This document shows positions 50,326-59,054 of a DNA stretch of 64,000 bases, in pieces; position 1 is the stretch's first letter, and the number at the start of each line of letters is the position of its first letter. The DNA comes from Candidatus Saccharimonadota bacterium (lineage in GTDB: Bacteria > Patescibacteriota > Saccharimonadia > Saccharimonadales > Saccharimonadaceae): contig JAFRKN010000014.1 in the NCBI GenBank assembly GCA_017431725.1, forward strand, positions 19,620-83,619, read 5' to 3'. Both the position numbers and the translations under genes were made by a program. The notes beneath the pieces are model-generated. The model did not search any database. It was not told where the DNA came from and saw only the letters and a program-made list of their open reading frames with translations.

Positions 50326-51289
50326 GTTCTATCGAACGGCGGAGAGCGTTTCTCCAAAACATCCAGACAAATTATGTGACCAAATTAGCGATGCAATTTT
50401 GGATGCATATTTAGAAGTTGATCCTAATGCGCGTGTAGCAGCGGAAACTTGTGGTGGGCATGGCGTAGTATTTGTGACAGGTGAAATTACGTCGACAGCA
50501 AAAGAAATTAATATTCCATCAATTGTAAAAAGAATCGCTGGAGATAATATTGAAGTCCATACAAAAATAGTTAAGCAGTCACCTGAAATTGCACAGGGAG
50601 TCGACACAGGCGGTGCTGGTGATCAGGGAATTATGATTGGCTATGCCTGCGATGAAACTGATGAGATGTTACCACGTGAGGTGGTTTTGGCAAGAAGACT
50701 AAATCAATTTATTTACAAAAAATATCCTTTTGACGGCAAAACCCAAATTACGATTGCACCAGATGGTGCGATTGATTCGATAGTGGCTAGCTTTCAAAAC
50801 GTTTCGCATGACGAATTAGAAAAAATGGTGCAAAAATTTATTGACGAGAATAAGTTAGAGGGGAAATTGGAGCTTCACATTAACCCAGCAGGCGATTGGA
50901 ACCAGGGTGGATTTGACGCAGATACGGGGTTAACTGGACGAAAGTTGATTGTGGATAATTATGGGCCACGTGTAGCGATTGGTGGTGGATGTTATTCGGG
51001 TAAAGATCCGTCGAAGGTTGACCGCTCAGCGGCTTACATGGCGCGAAAAATTGCGGTTGATTATTTAAAAAAGCGAAGAGCACATGAAGTTTTGGTAAGA
51101 TTAGCTTACGCAATTGGATATGCTGAACCACTAGAAAAAACTGTAATTATTGATGGAAAACCAGAGGAAATTAATGGTTATGACCTAACACCAAATGGTA
51201 TTATTAAATACTTAGATTTAAAGCGCCCGATTTATGGAAAAACTGCTCGCTATGGACATTATGGTGAAGGTTTTGATTGGGATAAATAA
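50324..51289 (+). CDS. metK: S-adenosylmethionine synthetase, compact form
   Basis: 321 residues, against about 385-400 for the usual enzyme. Makes SAM from ATP and methionine. Present: HPDKLCDQISDAILD, GAGDQGIMIGYACDET, INPAGDWNQGGF...DTGLTGRKLIVDNYG, GGGCYSGKDPSKVDRSAAYMAR and RPIYGKTARYGHYG. Deviations: the start has SPKHPDK for SEGHPDK, and INPAGDW for INPTGRF, and several loops between domains are shortened. Probably a CPR-specific compact MetK. Its expression is under the SAM-I riboswitch, whose P1 and P4 contain the start codon and ribosome-binding site. Confidence 0.94.
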   Translation: MFYRTAESVSPKHPDKLCDQISDAILDAYLEVDPNARVAAETCGGHGVVFVTGEITSTAKEINIPSIVKRIAGDNIEVHTKIVKQSPEIAQGVDTGGAGDQGIMIGYACDETDEMLPREVVLARRLNQFIYKKYPFDGKTQITIAPDGAIDSIVASFQNVSHDELEKMVQKFIDENKLEGKLELHINPAGDWNQGGFDADTGLTGRKLIVDNYGPRVAIGGGCYSGKDPSKVDRSAAYMARKIAVDYLKKRRAHEVLVRLAYAIGYAEPLEKTVIIDGKPEEINGYDLTPNGIIKYLDLKRPIYGKTARYGHYGEGFDWDK

Positions 51290-51315
51290 AAAATAGGCCG
51301 CAAGGCCTTATTTTT
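51288..51315 (+). terminator. metK terminator
   Basis: AAAAATAGGCC, loop GCAA, GGCCTTATTTTT. Confidence 0.88.
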
Positions 51316-51317
51316 AC

Positions 51318-51346
51318 ATTATAGCATACATGTTATAATTTGTCAA
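51318..51346 (-). promoter_or_regulatory. Perfect-consensus antisense promoter downstream of metK
   Basis: Reverse strand TTGACA (51346-51341), 17 bases, TATAAT (51323-51318), TGC extension. It reads into the metK terminator from the far side. Confidence 0.5.
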
Positions 51347-51358
51347 GATGCCACTGTT

Positions 51359-51445
51359 TGGTGGGCGAAGAGGGAATCGAACCCTCACAGTATCGCTACC
51401 ATTGGATTTTGAGTCCAACGCGTCTACCAATTCCGCCATTCGCCC
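51359..51445 (-). tRNA. tRNA-Leu (CAA)
   Basis: Reverse strand cloverleaf of 87 bases: acceptor GGGCGAA/TTCGCCC, discriminator A and encoded CCA. The anticodon loop CTCAAAA gives anticodon CAA for UUG codons. A long variable arm (GGTAGCGATACTG region) and T-arm GAGGGTTCGATTCCCTC confirm a class II tRNA-Leu. It lies between metK and the sortase gene, both on the other strand. Confidence 0.95.
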
Positions 51446-51493
51446 AGTATCGTTATTTTATCATATTTTGTCGTTTCATGCTATAATTCCATT

Positions 51494-52711
51494 ATGGATT
51501 CGAAAAACGGTGGGCAACTTCAAAGTGAGCTGCAGAGACAAGCAGCGGCAGCGATTGCTAGAAAAAAAGTTTTAGCCGCTTATTCTGATATGTCAAAAAA
51601 GAGTAGTCCCACCGATAACACAAATGCCGCTCACATGAAAACAGAGCCGGTGTCGCCTAAAATAAACTCCGAATCGTGGAAAAAATATCATTCTGCTTGG
51701 CAAGATTATTATCAAAAATATTATAGTGAATATTATTCAAAAGCGGCACGTAATTATATTGAAAAAGAACGCCTAAAAGATGCGAGGGAAAAAGCTGAAG
51801 AAGAAGAAATATTAAGTTCTCTTGCGAGATCAAGTGCAAAAGTTGAGAAAAAAGCTGGTTTATCTTTAAAAACAAGCGGGCATGGAGAAGGTGGAGCCAA
51901 TGATTCTGCCGAAAATGAATCAGAAAATGCAGGCAGTAGATTACGGCAAATTATTCGTAAGAAAGCAACTGAAAATATTAAAAAAACTCATCGCAAAAGG
52001 CACCTAGTGCCAATTTTAGCTGGTATTGCAGTGGTTTTATTGATTTTGTTTTTGCAATATAATCGTTTAATTTTTGCGCCAATTATGGCTTATGTGTCGC
52101 CGGGAAATGCCCCAGCTTCGGAAATAGAGGCAATCGATCCAACTATTACTCAAGCTGTTTCAGCGGATCCACGTTTAATTATCCCAAAATTAAATGTTGA
52201 TGTACCAATTAGATTTGATGTTCCACTAAGCGGAGTGATGGCGGCGATGAATAATGGTGTGGTACATTATCGCATTGCTGGGGCGAGCGCCTATCCGGGT
52301 GAAATCGGAAATTTTGTAATTACTGGACATTCGGCTGGCGATATTTATAGTTCAAATCCTTATAAATATATTTTTTCGGGTTTAGAACGACTTTCCGATG
52401 GCGATTTAATTTATGTAAATTATAATTCAGTTCGCTATACCTATAGAGTTATAAGAAAAGAGGTGGTTGAGCCTTCTGATGTAGCGGCATTGGTGATAAA
52501 TACTGAGAAACCCTTAATTACGCTCGTAACTTGTACTCCGCTTGGAACTTCGAGATACCGTTTGCTAGTAACTGGCGAGCAAATTTCTCCAAATTATGAG
52601 GGTGCGGAAAAATCTGAAGTTTATACTCCATCCGATCAGGATAATGAATCATTACCCTCTAATGAACCGTCATTCTTTGAAGGGATTTGGAACTTTTTAA
52701 CGGGGAATTAA
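51494..52711 (+). CDS. Sortase family transpeptidase
   Basis: 405 residues. The N-terminal 170 are cytoplasmic and charged with Lys/Glu-rich helix and a Tyr-rich patch (YHSAWQDYYQKYYSEYY), followed by a membrane helix (LVPILAGIAVVLLILFLQY). The sortase barrel holds VITGHSAG with the catalytic His, LVTCTPLGTSRYRLLV with the catalytic Cys and Arg. The long cytoplasmic part is unusual. Its likely substrate here is the VPNTG-bearing adhesin at 27.9-31.7 kb. TGCTATAAT ends six bases before the ATG: leaderless. Confidence 0.92.
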   Translation: MDSKNGGQLQSELQRQAAAAIARKKVLAAYSDMSKKSSPTDNTNAAHMKTEPVSPKINSESWKKYHSAWQDYYQKYYSEYYSKAARNYIEKERLKDAREKAEEEEILSSLARSSAKVEKKAGLSLKTSGHGEGGANDSAENESENAGSRLRQIIRKKATENIKKTHRKRHLVPILAGIAVVLLILFLQYNRLIFAPIMAYVSPGNAPASEIEAIDPTITQAVSADPRLIIPKLNVDVPIRFDVPLSGVMAAMNNGVVHYRIAGASAYPGEIGNFVITGHSAGDIYSSNPYKYIFSGLERLSDGDLIYVNYNSVRYTYRVIRKEVVEPSDVAALVINTEKPLITLVTCTPLGTSRYRLLVTGEQISPNYEGAEKSEVYTPSDQDNESLPSNEPSFFEGIWNFLTGN

Positions 52712-54112
52712 CCATTCTCTAATTAAATTAGAATCGTCGAAATAATAAAGCCATTTATTGTTCGTGATCATAGCTGGAAAAGCACCAGAAACATTCTCGG
52801 CGAGCTCTCTGCGATTATTTCCATCAAAATCATAAACGATTAATTTATTTTCTGAAATGGAGAAAATCATATTATTGTCAACCCAACCAAAACTTTCACC
52901 GTCGACCATCCATTCATTAAGACTAAACGCTTCCATATCAAAAGTAGCGATTTTTGAGCCAGTATTCATAATAATAAATTCACTATTGTGCCCAACTTTA
53001 ATACTCGCAGGAGAAAAACTAAGTTCAGACTCAAAAACTTTTTCAAAATTTTCTAATTTGAAAATTGAAAAAAGATTTTCGGAAAGAGTGGCAATATATT
53101 TATCGTCATAAAATTTATAAATGGCTACTTTTGACGGAACAGAAAATGAATCGAGCTTGATGGTTTTGGTGTCTCCAACTTTGGTTAAACCAAGATAATA
53201 ACTATTTTCTTGCTCGTCGTCTTTAGCAGAAAAAATAATTTCGTTGTTATAGTGGTCAAAATCAATTACATCTTTTACAAGAATCGAAGAAATAGATCTG
53301 CCGGAAACATCAATTTTGTGAAGGTTACCATTTTGAACAGCAAGTAAATTATTGGAAGAGTTGTCTAATATTTTGATGTGATGAAAATTTGCACCAAATT
53401 CTTTGGAAATATTGATGCTGTTTTTGGAATTTTTTACGTCAAGTAAAATCCATTCAATGTTACTATCATTATCGATAGAAAAAAGCACATGAGAACCGTC
53501 GTTATCCCATTCGGAGCTGAGGATTTTGCCATGGAAAGTCCATTCAGTTGAGCTATCTAAACTATCTGCAACTCCTATGTTAGAAAGATATTTTTGCATA
53601 TCAATTTTTTGAGAAGTTAAAATTTCGTTATCAAGTTCTAAATAGTCCCAGTTGGCCGTCTCATTAATTAAAACTAGTTTGTCGTGTTCGGGAGAAACAG
53701 TGGCAAAAGTAATATTTTTGAAATTAAAGACCTTTTCGGGTGTGCGATTTTTTAAAAATAATCTGGGGTAGTGAAGCCGATAAAGAAGTCCTTCGGTGAT
53801 ATTAATAGTTTTTGACCAGGTGTCGTAACCATCTTTTGAAAGCGTGATAGTGTGTTCACCACTAGATAAAACCTTGGATGTATTGGTCTTTTGAAGCCAG
53901 GAGGAATCTCCGTCTATATAGATATTAGCGCCGGTGGGAACAGACGAAATTTGTAATAAACCTTGCCTTTCGATTTGAAAATCAGAATTTAACCAATATC
54001 CCGAAACAATTAAGGCTAAAACCGTAACCATAAGAACCACGGCAATGACCATGATAGTTTCGGATATAATTACCTTTAAGCTTTGAATACGCTTAAGTTT
54101 GTCTAAATCCAT
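52697..54112 (-). CDS. PEGA-domain membrane protein
   Basis: About 471 residues from ATG 54112 (MDLDKLKRIQSL). One membrane helix near the N-terminus (IISETIMVIAVVLMVTVLALIVSGY), then a PEGA domain (SVPTGANIYIDGD...GEHTITLSKDGYDTWSKTI), then a region of repeated four-stranded units likely to be a beta-propeller. PEGA domains occur in surface proteins. An in-frame extension to 54136 exists, but TGTTATAAT (54125-54120) ends seven bases before ATG 54112, which makes that the leaderless start. It overlaps the convergent sortase gene by 15 bases and diverges from the next gene. Confidence 0.82.
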   Translation of the reverse strand: MDLDKLKRIQSLKVIISETIMVIAVVLMVTVLALIVSGYWLNSDFQIERQGLLQISSVPTGANIYIDGDSSWLQKTNTSKVLSSGEHTITLSKDGYDTWSKTINITEGLLYRLHYPRLFLKNRTPEKVFNFKNITFATVSPEHDKLVLINETANWDYLELDNEILTSQKIDMQKYLSNIGVADSLDSSTEWTFHGKILSSEWDNDGSHVLFSIDNDSNIEWILLDVKNSKNSINISKEFGANFHHIKILDNSSNNLLAVQNGNLHKIDVSGRSISSILVKDVIDFDHYNNEIIFSAKDDEQENSYYLGLTKVGDTKTIKLDSFSVPSKVAIYKFYDDKYIATLSENLFSIFKLENFEKVFESELSFSPASIKVGHNSEFIIMNTGSKIATFDMEAFSLNEWMVDGESFGWVDNNMIFSISENKLIVYDFDGNNRRELAENVSGAFPAMITNNKWLYYFDDSNLIREWLIPR

Positions 54113-54178
54113 ATTATATATTATAACACAAATCAATTTTTTATAATTTAGCTCTTGCGTTTTTAAAAAGGAAATAGT

Positions 54179-55075
54179 ATGATGGATATAAGAATAAGCG
54201 AGGTAAAAATGCAGAGATCAGATAGCAATCAGACGGCTCAAATGGCGCATCGAAAGGTGAAGTCTTCTACCACGCTAAATAGAAAATATGTGAAAAAACC
54301 CATGAAGAACACAAGCGAAATAATTCCAATCAAGAGAAGTTCAAAGCTTAGCCATTTTAATCGACAGATTATAGAAAATAAGGCTAATTTAGAACAAGAA
54401 AAAATAGCTCCAGCAGAAAAACACCCAGTTCAAACGATTGCCAATAATAGAATGAAGGAACGCAAAATGGTTGCCGTGCAGACTCAGAAACAACAGTTAT
54501 CTGCGCAAGAGTTAAAGGAGCAGGCAATTAGAAAAGCTTTGCTCGCGGCCTCGAAGGTCGAAACTAAAGCTAAAACAGAGCCGGAAGACGAACCAATCGC
54601 AAAGAAAATGCATTTTGGTTTTGGGCGAGTGACATTAGCTTTGTCGTGTGCGGCGGTGGCCGTGTTTGCAATCGCCTATTTTGTCAATCTTAATATGCCA
54701 GACATTTCATTACGCGTTGCAGCTATGCAATCTGGTTTAGAAGCTTCTTATCCAAGCTATGTTCCGCGTGATTATAGCATAACTAGCATTACTTCCGAAG
54801 ACGGCAAGGTGGTGTTAAATTTTAAAAAGCATGCGGATGGTAGTGAATTTACATTAACTGAAGAAAAATCTTCTTGGGATTCTAATGCATTGTTTTCAAA
54901 TTACGTAAAAACTACTTATGATGAAAATTATTTAGTAATAAGAGAACAGGGTTTGACTATTTATGTAAGTGAAAGTAATGCGGCTTGGGTGAACGGAGGG
55001 GTTGTCTACAAACTTACAGCGGTTCCTGAAACGCTAAGTAAAAAACAAATTACTTCGATTGCAGTATCACTTTGA
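54179..55075 (+). CDS. Single-pass membrane protein with DUF4367-like extracytoplasmic domain
   Basis: 298 residues. Basic, Lys/Gln-rich cytoplasmic N-terminus of about 145 residues, a membrane helix (VTLALSCAAVAVFAIAYFVNL), and a C-terminal domain whose SYVPRDYSITSITSEDGKVVLNFK and LTIYVSESNAAWVNGGVVYKLTA resemble DUF4367/RsgI-type sensor domains linked to anti-sigma factors. Two starts are possible: ATG 54179, or ATG 54209, which has a better GAGG site. Diverges from the PEGA gene. Function unknown; an envelope-stress or wall-related role is a guess. Confidence 0.65.
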   Translation: MMDIRISEVKMQRSDSNQTAQMAHRKVKSSTTLNRKYVKKPMKNTSEIIPIKRSSKLSHFNRQIIENKANLEQEKIAPAEKHPVQTIANNRMKERKMVAVQTQKQQLSAQELKEQAIRKALLAASKVETKAKTEPEDEPIAKKMHFGFGRVTLALSCAAVAVFAIAYFVNLNMPDISLRVAAMQSGLEASYPSYVPRDYSITSITSEDGKVVLNFKKHADGSEFTLTEEKSSWDSNALFSNYVKTTYDENYLVIREQGLTIYVSESNAAWVNGGVVYKLTAVPETLSKKQITSIAVSL

Positions 55076-55083
55076 TTTTGTAT

Positions 55084-56523
55084 TTAAATTGAGCGGGCGG
55101 TGAGATTGAGGCGAGCAAGGGAGGTTTCGCGTCCTAGTACTTCTAGCGTAAGATTTAGAGCTGGGCTAAATGGCGCATAGCTAAGAGCAATCCTAATAAG
55201 GCTAAAAAGTTCGGCTGGTTTTTTGCCGGTTATAACAAGCAATTCATTGAGGGTATTTTGCAAATTATTTGCCTCCCATTTTTCTAGCTCGCTAAGTTTA
55301 GAAATGGTTAGTTTTAATAAATTTTCTAACTCGGATTCTGAAAATTTTTGCAAGAATTTGTTCTGCGTTAACATTGTTAAATTAATTTTGGGATCAGAAA
55401 AGAAATATTCAGTCATCGTGCGAAGATCAGATAAAGTTTTGAGACGATCATAAATAATAGATAGAACTCTTATTTTGTATTGATCATCGTATCCTTTTGC
55501 GCTTTCTGGCCAAAAACTTTCGGTGCGGCGATATAAGGCTGAGACTCCGTCTTCATGAACAATTTTCCGAATCCATTGGCCATTCAGCCAAAGTAATTTA
55601 ATTTCATCATAACGAGCTCCAGAATTCTGAATACGTTCTAAGGAAAATTTATTAATTAATTCTTCTTTTGTATAAATCTCCTGCTCAGTGCCGTCATTCC
55701 AACCAAGACAGGCTAAATAATTGAGCATGGCTTCTGCCAAAATGCCTTCGGCGCGATATTCTGTAACCGATTTAGCACCATCGCGTTTGCCAAGCTTCTT
55801 ATTGCCTTGGGGAGCGAGAATGTGTGGGAGAGAGACCAACTTGGGGGGGGTAATGTTTAGGGCTTCATAAATAGCGAGATAATTGGGTGTGCTTGAAAGA
55901 TATTCAACCCCACGCATGACGTGAGTTACACCCATTTCTGTATCGTCAACAATATGAGCAAAATTATAAGTAGGAAAACCGTCTTTTTTGATAAGAATAA
56001 TATCATCTAAAACTTCGGGGCCAGTAGTCATTTTGCCCATTACTTCGTCGTACCAGGTGTAACTTTTGGGCTCGGTTTTGAATCTTAGTGGAATACCAGG
56101 TTTCCACTCGGGAGGATTTTCTGGACGAATATTACGAAAAAGAAACGGCATCTTTTTTTCGTTACATTCTTTGTGATATTTTTCGATTACTTCGGAAGGT
56201 GTAGGGTCGGCATAGGCACGACCTGATGCAATTAATTTCTGAGCCCATTGATGATAAATCGACTTTCTTTCGCTTTGAAAATAAGGACCGTGAGAACCAC
56301 CTACAATTGGGCCTTCGTCCCAATCTAGACCTAACCATTTTAGTGTATCTTCGATTAATTCAGTGGCACCTTCAACAAAACGTTCACGGTCGGTATCTTC
56401 AATGCGCAAAATAAGCTTGCCGTGATTTTGACGTGCTAATAAATATGGGTAGATAGCGGAACGAACGTTACCAATGTGAATATAGCCAGTTGGACTCGGC
56501 GCGAACCTAGTGATTACTTTCAT
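55084..56523 (-). CDS. gltX: Glutamyl-tRNA synthetase
   Basis: 479-residue class I synthetase. The HIGH motif is in RFAPSPTGYIHIGNVRSAI (HIGN), ILRIEDTDRERF is present, and the KMSKS equivalent reads KKLGKRDGA (KLGKR). The C-terminal helical anticodon domain follows. In a GatCAB organism it is probably non-discriminating and charges both tRNA-Glu and tRNA-Gln, which is an inference. TGATATAAT (56537-56532, reverse strand) ends eight bases before the ATG: leaderless. Converges on the previous gene. Confidence 0.95.
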   Translation of the reverse strand: MKVITRFAPSPTGYIHIGNVRSAIYPYLLARQNHGKLILRIEDTDRERFVEGATELIEDTLKWLGLDWDEGPIVGGSHGPYFQSERKSIYHQWAQKLIASGRAYADPTPSEVIEKYHKECNEKKMPFLFRNIRPENPPEWKPGIPLRFKTEPKSYTWYDEVMGKMTTGPEVLDDIILIKKDGFPTYNFAHIVDDTEMGVTHVMRGVEYLSSTPNYLAIYEALNITPPKLVSLPHILAPQGNKKLGKRDGAKSVTEYRAEGILAEAMLNYLACLGWNDGTEQEIYTKEELINKFSLERIQNSGARYDEIKLLWLNGQWIRKIVHEDGVSALYRRTESFWPESAKGYDDQYKIRVLSIIYDRLKTLSDLRTMTEYFFSDPKINLTMLTQNKFLQKFSESELENLLKLTISKLSELEKWEANNLQNTLNELLVITGKKPAELFSLIRIALSYAPFSPALNLTLEVLGRETSLARLNLTARSI

Positions 56524-56551
56524 ACTTTTGTATTATATCATATTAGATGGT

Positions 56552-57520
56552 TTATTCTGCGATCTCGTCTTCGTCGACTTCTCTGCGTTTGGCGGCGATA
56601 AAGAAGAAGAGACCGGATGCAGTGGCAACAGAAGCAGCGGTGGCGAGAGTTGTGACCAAGTCGGATCCTTCAGAAAGATTAGTAGTAGTGTCAGAGAAAA
56701 CACCTTGAGGTGGAGTATAGCTATCATAGGCACTAACATTATTGCCTTCAGTGATTTCGGTAGTGGTTGTCGAAGTGCCAGACGAAGAATGTCTATAAGT
56801 ATAAGAAGTTGCACCGCTTGCACTATTACCAGTAGGAGCTGGTTCATATTCGGCAATTTCTTCTGGTCCAGGCGTGACTGGATCGGTTGGTGTGATTGGA
56901 TTGGTGTTATTATCGATAACACCAGAAACCACATTAATTACCACTGTGCCAACATATGTACCAGAAGCCAAAGAAGCATTGCCTTTAGCCCCGAAATAAA
57001 TATCTTGTGAACCAGTAGAGGCACTGTTTGAGGTTAAAACCGTAATTGGGGTAGCGGTATTGTTGACTAGGGGATAGTAATAACTATTGAGATTGCCTTC
57101 ATTAGTCTCGTTGTAAGTTTGATTATTTAAGGTAGCGGTGGTGCCTAGAGAATAACCCCAATAATTAGCTGGAAAACTACCGCGGGTGGAACGAGCTGAT
57201 AAAGTGGGGAGGGTAATAGTATTTTTTGAAGTGTTAACAAGAGAAGTAGTAGCGGTCTTCATGGTCATAGACGCAGTAAAACCGGCTGTGTTGTTTGTAT
57301 TAACACTGAGGCTGACTTTGTTTCTTAAAAATTCGTCGATATCTCCGCTGGCCCAAGACGATGGTATAGAAATTGAAACCGAAAGAGCCTCTTTGACGTT
57401 AACCTGGAAATTAGTGTTGTTTTCGACCGCGAAAACTGAAAAAAAATTAGACAAAAACAACGTCATTATAACGGCGACAATCATGGTTTCTGTTATGACC
57501 TTAGTTTTTGTCTTAACCAT
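56552..57520 (-). CDS. Secreted surface protein with C-terminal membrane anchor
   Basis: 322 residues. Signal segment MIVAVIMTLFLSNFFSVFAVE at 13-33, a beta-rich Thr/Asn/Ser extracellular domain of about 180 residues with no Cys, a Pro/Thr-rich linker (NNTNPITPTDPVTPGPEEI) and a C-terminal membrane helix (VTTLATAASVATASGLFFFIAA) followed by KRREVDEDEIAE. There is no LPxTG-like motif before the helix. TGTTATAAT (57532-57527) ends six bases before the ATG: leaderless. Likely a wall- or membrane-exposed protein; family not recognised. Confidence 0.72.
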   Translation of the reverse strand: MVKTKTKVITETMIVAVIMTLFLSNFFSVFAVENNTNFQVNVKEALSVSISIPSSWASGDIDEFLRNKVSLSVNTNNTAGFTASMTMKTATTSLVNTSKNTITLPTLSARSTRGSFPANYWGYSLGTTATLNNQTYNETNEGNLNSYYYPLVNNTATPITVLTSNSASTGSQDIYFGAKGNASLASGTYVGTVVINVVSGVIDNNTNPITPTDPVTPGPEEIAEYEPAPTGNSASGATSYTYRHSSSGTSTTTTEITEGNNVSAYDSYTPPQGVFSDTTTNLSEGSDLVTTLATAASVATASGLFFFIAAKRREVDEDEIAE

Positions 57521-57606
57521 AATGCTATTATAACATAATCTTTTTAATTTTGTGTTAAAATTAAAAAAAGTTATGTTTAAAATCGTAATCTAAAGTTGGA
57601 GTGAAT

Positions 57607-58869
57607 ATGGATGAAAATATTACATTAAATCTGGCTAATCGTGATTCAAAAATAAATGAAGAGGATTTAAGTTTAGCTTTTAGAGATGAGGACAAAAAAA
57701 CAAAAATAGGTTTAGAAAAAAAATGGATAACTTTTTTGATTTTGGGTATTATTGGAATTCTAGGTGGAGTAGGATGTTTTTTATTTATTTTACTGATGCC
57801 CGAAGAAAAACGAACAGGAATAGTTTTTCCCAATATACCTTCAGCAACTTCAGAAGAAGCAACCTATAGCGCTTTGACTGGTGAACCACTAAATAATGCT
57901 TCATTAAAAGAAGCTCCAGTTTATTGTATCCAAACTCCAAATGGCACGGACGGAGCAAGACCGCAAGCCGGCTTAAACCAAGCTGGAGTAGTATTTGAGG
58001 CAGTAGCGGAAGCAGGAATTACCAGGTTTGCTGCGATTTATCAAAATCCTACGACTGCGGTAATCGGGCCAATTAGATCGTTGAGAATTTATTATCTTGA
58101 ATGGGACACACCTTTTGATTGCACAATCGTACATGCTGGTGGATCAGGAGATGCCTTACAGGCGTTAGCTTCTGGAGGATATAAGGATTTAACCGAAAAT
58201 TATACTTACATGTATCGGGGAACTTATAGTGGAAGACTCTGGAATAATCTCTTCACAACTGCGGCTAATTTAAAACAATTTAGTACCGACAGGGGGTATA
58301 ATACATCAGAAATAAAAGGTTTTCCTCGCTTTTTGCCAACGGAGGCACTAAAAAATAAAGTTGATACTTTGAGCTTAGAACCTTTAAAAATCACGAATGC
58401 GACGGATGCTAATACCTCAGAGTTAAGTGTGCAAGTCCCTAAAATTAGTTTACGTTTTGGGAATACGCCGACATTTAACATAAATTACACTTATAACTTA
58501 GAATCAAATACCTATCTCAGAAGTTATGGGAATGGTTTGGCGCATGAAATCTATGCTTGCCCAGATGAAAATTTGGGTGAAAAAAATCCAGAAGATGTTT
58601 GCACATTAACACAAGTAGCTCCATCTGTAGTGATTGCAATGGTGGTAAATGAACGCCGAGCTTCGGACAATTATCACGAAGATATTACAACAATTGGCTC
58701 AGGAAAAGCTTATATCTTTCAGAATGGCACAGTGATAGAGGGAACCTGGAACAAAGCTTCACGAGCTGATCAAATTAAATTTTTGGATAATGAAGGCTCA
58801 GAAATTAAATTGGTACCGGGTCAAACTTTTATTTCGGCGGTGCCTAATTACGGCGGTGTTGAATATTAA
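57607..58869 (+). CDS. DUF3048 (YerB-like) membrane-anchored protein
   Basis: 420 residues. One membrane helix at about 38-60 (WITFLILGIIGILGGVGCFLFILL) and a large extracellular part. It matches DUF3048: TALTGEPLNNASLKEAPVYCIQTPN, GLNQAGVVFEAVAEAGITRFAAIYQ, IGPIRSLRIYYLEW and VHAGGSGDAL, with the C-terminal domain (KASRADQIKFLDNEGSEIKLVPGQTF). In Firmicutes YerB is a lipoprotein; here a helix replaces the lipobox. I chose ATG 57607 after GGAG (57598-57601) rather than GTG 57601. Function unknown. Confidence 0.82.
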   Translation: MDENITLNLANRDSKINEEDLSLAFRDEDKKTKIGLEKKWITFLILGIIGILGGVGCFLFILLMPEEKRTGIVFPNIPSATSEEATYSALTGEPLNNASLKEAPVYCIQTPNGTDGARPQAGLNQAGVVFEAVAEAGITRFAAIYQNPTTAVIGPIRSLRIYYLEWDTPFDCTIVHAGGSGDALQALASGGYKDLTENYTYMYRGTYSGRLWNNLFTTAANLKQFSTDRGYNTSEIKGFPRFLPTEALKNKVDTLSLEPLKITNATDANTSELSVQVPKISLRFGNTPTFNINYTYNLESNTYLRSYGNGLAHEIYACPDENLGEKNPEDVCTLTQVAPSVVIAMVVNERRASDNYHEDITTIGSGKAYIFQNGTVIEGTWNKASRADQIKFLDNEGSEIKLVPGQTFISAVPNYGGVEY

Positions 58870-58896
58870 GTCTAGTTATGTTAAAATAACAGGAGT

Positions 58897-58973
58897 GGCT
58901 CCTTCGTCTAGTGGTCCAGGACGTCTGGTTCTCATCCAGAAAATCGCGGGTTCGACTCCCGCAGGAGTCACCA
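58897..58973 (+). tRNA. tRNA-Glu (CTC)
   Basis: 77 bases including an encoded CCA. Acceptor GGCTCCT/AGGAGTC with one G-T pair, D-arm CGTCTAGTGGTCCAGGACG, anticodon stem TCTGG/CCAGA around TTCTCAT (anticodon CTC), T-arm CGCGGGTTCGACTCCCGC-like. TAAAAT at 58881-58886 may serve as its -10 box. It sits between the DUF3048 gene and der. Confidence 0.95.
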
Positions 58974-58976
58974 AAG

Positions 58977-59005
58977 TTGACTTTTTTCGCAAAGTGTGAT
59001 ATAAT
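58977..59005 (+). promoter_or_regulatory. der upstream promoter
   Basis: TTGACT (58977-58982), 17 bases, TATAAT (59000-59005), TGTGA extension. Gives a leader of about 43 bases for der. A second -10 (TGTTAAAAT, 59039-59047) lies seven bases before the der ATG and would give a leaderless form. Confidence 0.75.
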
Positions 59006-59054
59006 GTAGGTACAGGTCTCCTCGTGAGGCATTTTTTGTGTTAAAATATAAGTT

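Noticed and set aside
59020..59039. CCTCGTGAGG followed by a T run as a terminator before der
   Set aside because: The stem is only three to four pairs with a tiny loop, too weak for termination.
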